Positions 13,973 through 16,603 of a stretch of DNA of 16,603 nt are shown in pieces. Below the pieces are notes generated by a model. The model made no database searches. It saw only the letters and a list, made by a program, of their open reading frames with translations, and had not been told where the DNA came from. Each line of letters opens with the position of its first letter. The stretch's first letter is position 1. The DNA is from DASQBT01 sp035635075. Its GTDB lineage: Bacteria; Pseudomonadota; Gammaproteobacteria; Burkholderiales; Thiobacillaceae. Location of the stretch: the NCBI GenBank assembly GCA_035635075.1, contig DASQBT010000007.1:1-16603 (forward strand), given 5' to 3'. The position numbers and the translations under genes were made by a program.

Positions 13973-16540
13973 ATGAAGAACGATACTCCGGAAATTTCCC
14001 AGGCATCTGCCGCGCACACCCCCATGATGCAGCAGTATCTCGCCATCAAGGGCGAGCATCCCGACATGCTGCTGTTCTACCGTATGGGTGATTTCTACGA
14101 ACTGTTCTTCGAGGATGCGGAAAAGGCTGCCCGGCTGCTCAACATTACCCTTACCACCCGAGGCGAGTCCGCAGGTCACCCGATCAAGATGGCGGGTGTG
14201 CCGTACCACGCGGCGGAGCAATACCTGGCGCGTTTGATCAAGCTGGGTCAATCGGTCGTCATCGCCGAGCAGGTGGGCGACCCGGCGACATCCAAAGGCC
14301 CGGTGGAACGCAAGATCAGCCGCATTGTCACCCCCGGAACGGTTACCGACGCGGGCCTGCTGGATGATCGGCGCGATACCCTGCTGCTGGCACTCGCCCC
14401 CGCAGGCAGGGACAAGATCGGCGCGGCCTGGCTGAACCTTGCGGCCGGCAAGTTCACCGTCACCGAATTCGAACCCGTTTCTCTGCAAGGCCTGTTGGCG
14501 CGCCTGGCGCCCGCCGAGCTCCTGGCGCCGGAGGATTGGTCCGTAACTGCCTTGTGCCCGGTCAAACGCCTGGCGCCTTGGCAGTTCGATGCCGGCACGG
14601 CCCGCGCCCAGCTGGCGAAACAATTCGGCAGCCGCGATCTGGCCGGTTTTGGCGTCGAGCACATGAATGCGGCGCTTGCCGCCGCCGGCGCCCTGCTGGA
14701 GTATGTCCGGACCACCCAACGCACCGCCCTGTCCCATCTGACCGCCATCAGCACGGAACAGGATCAAGCTTATGTGCGGCTCGATGCCTCCACTCGGCGC
14801 AATCTGGAACTCACTGAAACCCTGCGCGGCGAGCCCGCGCCGACCTTGCTTTCGGTTATCGACAGCAGCGTCACCGGCATGGGCGCCCGGCTGTTGCGCC
14901 ACTGGCTGCATCATCCTTTGCGTGATCGTTCAATCCTGTCCGAGCGGCTCGACGCCATCGCCGCACTCAACAATGCGCGCTCGCAATCAGCACTGCACAA
15001 GCTGCTCAAAGGCAGCGCCGATGTCGAACGCATCGCCGGGCGCATCGCGCTAAAGAATGCGCGCCCGCGCGATTTGTCCGGCCTGCGCGACACCCTCGCC
15101 TTCCTGCCCGAACTGATCGCCGCCCTGCCGAAGACAAGCCCGCGACTGCGCTGGCTTGAGGCCGCCCTCACACCCAAGCCGGATCTGCACGATTTGCTGA
15201 ACCGCGCCCTGTTTGCCGAGCCTGCATCGGTTCTGCGCGAAGGGGGTGTGATTGCCGACGGGTTTGATGCCGAGCTCGACGAACTGCGCGCGCTAACGCG
15301 CGATGCGGGAAGTTTCCTGCTCGAACTGGAAGCACGGGAGAAAGCGCGCACCAACATCCCCGGCCTCAAAGTTGAATACAACAAGGTGCACGGGTTCTAC
15401 ATCGAGATAACCCACGCGCACGTCGACAGAATTCCCGCTGACTATCGCCGCCGCCAAACCCTGAAAAATGCGGAGCGCTATATTACGCCGGAACTGAAAG
15501 CCTTTGAGGACAAGGCCATTTCGGCCAAAGAGCGCGCGTTGGCGCGGGAGAAAATGCTGTTCGATCAATTGCTCGACAGCCTTATTCCGCAATTGTCTGA
15601 ATTGATGCAACTCGCCGCCGCGCTGGCGGAAGTCGATGTGCTGGCCTGCCAGTCCGAGCGCATGGACGCGCTCAACCTTGCGCTGCCAACCTATGTAGAC
15701 GAAGCCGTCATCGACATCCAGGCCGGCCGCCACCCGGTGGTGGAAAGCCAGGTCGCCCACTTCATTCCCAACGATGCCCGGTTGTCGCGCACCCGGCAGA
15801 TGCTCCTGATTACCGGGCCCAACATGGGCGGCAAGTCCACCTACATGCGGCAAACCGCCCTGATCGTGCTGCTTGCCTGCTGCGGGCTTCCGGTGCCCGC
15901 CGCTGCTGCGCGCATCGGGCCGATCGATCAACTCTTCACCCGCATTGGCGCATCCGATGACCTGGCCGGCGGCCGTTCAACCTTCATGGTGGAGATGACC
16001 GAAACAGCGTCCATCCTGCACAACGCCACCAATTGGAGTCTGGTGCTGCTCGACGAAATCGGCCGCGGCACTTCGACGTTCGACGGCCTGGCGCTGGCCT
16101 GGGCCGTGGCCCGCCACCTCCTCACGCACACCCGCGCCTATACGCTGTTTGCCACCCACTACTTTGAGCTCACCCAGTTGGGCAACGAATTCAAGCAGCT
16201 GGTCAATGTCCATCTCGACGCCAAGGAGCACGGTGACGATCTGGTATTCCTGCATGCAGTGGAAGACGGCCCTGCCTCGCAAAGCTATGGCATCCAGGTC
16301 GCCAGGCTCGCCGGCGTGCCTGCGACTGTGATTGCCGCAGCAAGAAGACGATTGAAAGAACTGGAAGACGCTCAGATCACCCACGGCCCGCAGGGCGACC
16401 TGTTTGCCGGGCCCAAATTCGAGAATGATTCGACAGCCGCCGGTGAGTTGATTGAAACCCTGAGACAGCTCAATCCGGATGAGTTGAGCCCCAAAGAGGC
16501 GCTGGAGATACTCTATGCGCTCGTGCAGTTAAGCAACTAG
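13973..16540 (+). CDS. mutS: DNA mismatch repair protein MutS
   Basis: Recognises base mismatches and small loops and, with ATP and MutL, starts strand-directed repair. It has 855 residues, near E. coli's 853. The mismatch-binding domain has the F-x-E motif at F41-Y42-E43 (GDFYELFFED). Connector, core and clamp domains follow (about 130-590). The ATPase has Walker A GPNMGGKST (615-623), Walker B LVLLDEIGRGTST (690-702, with D694-E695) and ATHYFELT (727-734). The C-terminal segment contains ARRRLKELED and LNPDELSPKEALEILYAL, the tail that mediates oligomer formation. The start at 13973 (MKNDTPEIS) is the first Met near the homology. The frame is open back to 13850, but those 41 residues are not MutS-like. 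Its Shine-Dalgarno is weak. It is divergent from the RND operon. Confidence 0.97.
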   Translation: MKNDTPEISQASAAHTPMMQQYLAIKGEHPDMLLFYRMGDFYELFFEDAEKAARLLNITLTTRGESAGHPIKMAGVPYHAAEQYLARLIKLGQSVVIAEQVGDPATSKGPVERKISRIVTPGTVTDAGLLDDRRDTLLLALAPAGRDKIGAAWLNLAAGKFTVTEFEPVSLQGLLARLAPAELLAPEDWSVTALCPVKRLAPWQFDAGTARAQLAKQFGSRDLAGFGVEHMNAALAAAGALLEYVRTTQRTALSHLTAISTEQDQAYVRLDASTRRNLELTETLRGEPAPTLLSVIDSSVTGMGARLLRHWLHHPLRDRSILSERLDAIAALNNARSQSALHKLLKGSADVERIAGRIALKNARPRDLSGLRDTLAFLPELIAALPKTSPRLRWLEAALTPKPDLHDLLNRALFAEPASVLREGGVIADGFDAELDELRALTRDAGSFLLELEAREKARTNIPGLKVEYNKVHGFYIEITHAHVDRIPADYRRRQTLKNAERYITPELKAFEDKAISAKERALAREKMLFDQLLDSLIPQLSELMQLAAALAEVDVLACQSERMDALNLALPTYVDEAVIDIQAGRHPVVESQVAHFIPNDARLSRTRQMLLITGPNMGGKSTYMRQTALIVLLACCGLPVPAAAARIGPIDQLFTRIGASDDLAGGRSTFMVEMTETASILHNATNWSLVLLDEIGRGTSTFDGLALAWAVARHLLTHTRAYTLFATHYFELTQLGNEFKQLVNVHLDAKEHGDDLVFLHAVEDGPASQSYGIQVARLAGVPATVIAAARRRLKELEDAQITHGPQGDLFAGPKFENDSTAAGELIETLRQLNPDELSPKEALEILYALVQLSN

Positions 16541-16603
16541 TGCAGTGTTTCGTTCTGTTTGGAACCTAAGCGGCTATTGGCACGAATGACCTTCTGCAGG
16601 ATA

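Noticed and set aside
13056..13973. 305-codon open frame on the plus strand, opposite the adaptor gene and running to the mutS start
   Set aside because: It is a mirror frame of the adaptor coding sequence. It shows no motifs and no ribosome-binding site, and real homology on the other strand accounts for the region.
13922..14914. 330-codon open frame on the minus strand, opposite the mutS 5' part
   Set aside because: It is antisense to conserved MutS domains, with low-complexity Gly/Gln/Arg-rich translation typical of shadow frames.

Overview
The window is high-GC bacterial chromosome, most likely from a betaproteobacterium or a closely related proteobacterium. This is judged from gene order (trmJ-cysE-iscR-iscS-iscU-iscA-hscB-hscA next to suhB) and protein sequences that track the E. 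coli/Pseudomonas families closely. No species can be named from the sequence alone. There are no rRNA or tRNA genes, no CRISPR array, and no transposase or integrase.

Layout. (1) Positions 1-5311 on the minus strand hold an iron-sulfur cluster assembly operon. It reads trmJ, cysE, iscR, iscS, iscU, iscA, hscB, hscA from right to left, with hscA cut by the left edge. A sigma70-type promoter with a near-perfect IscR type 1 operator lies in front of iscR and overlaps the cysE stop codon. The only sizeable gap in the operon, between iscA and hscB, is filled by a long inverted repeat. (2) suhB (5355-6167) diverges from trmJ. (3) Positions 6168-9420 form a cation-transport patch. It holds a C-terminal scrap of a P-type cation ATPase, an intact CPA2-type cation/proton antiporter, a C-terminal scrap of a second permease (NhaD/citrate-transporter-like), and a convergent intact CPA1/NhaP-type antiporter. 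(4) Positions 9517-13745 on the minus strand hold a two-gene RND efflux operon: a lipoprotein adaptor and an MdtB/MdtC-like permease joined by an ATGA overlap. There is no outer-membrane factor in view. (5) mutS (13973-16540) diverges from the efflux operon. The last 63 bases show nothing recognisable.

How the genes work together. CysE makes O-acetylserine for cysteine synthesis. IscS takes sulfur from cysteine and passes it to the scaffold IscU. IscA acts as an A-type carrier, and HscB/HscA release the cluster from IscU. IscR, itself an Fe-S protein, represses the operon when clusters are plentiful. TrmJ (tRNA 2'-O-methylation) and SuhB (inositol monophosphatase family) are conserved housekeeping neighbours. 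The antiporters and RND pump are envelope transport genes, and the two truncated permease fragments show that the patch between suhB and the RND operon has been rearranged. I did not find a convincing new defence or signalling system. The best leads are the iscA/hscB inverted repeat, the decayed transporter fragments flanking the CPA2 antiporter, and the operator that overlaps the cysE stop codon.
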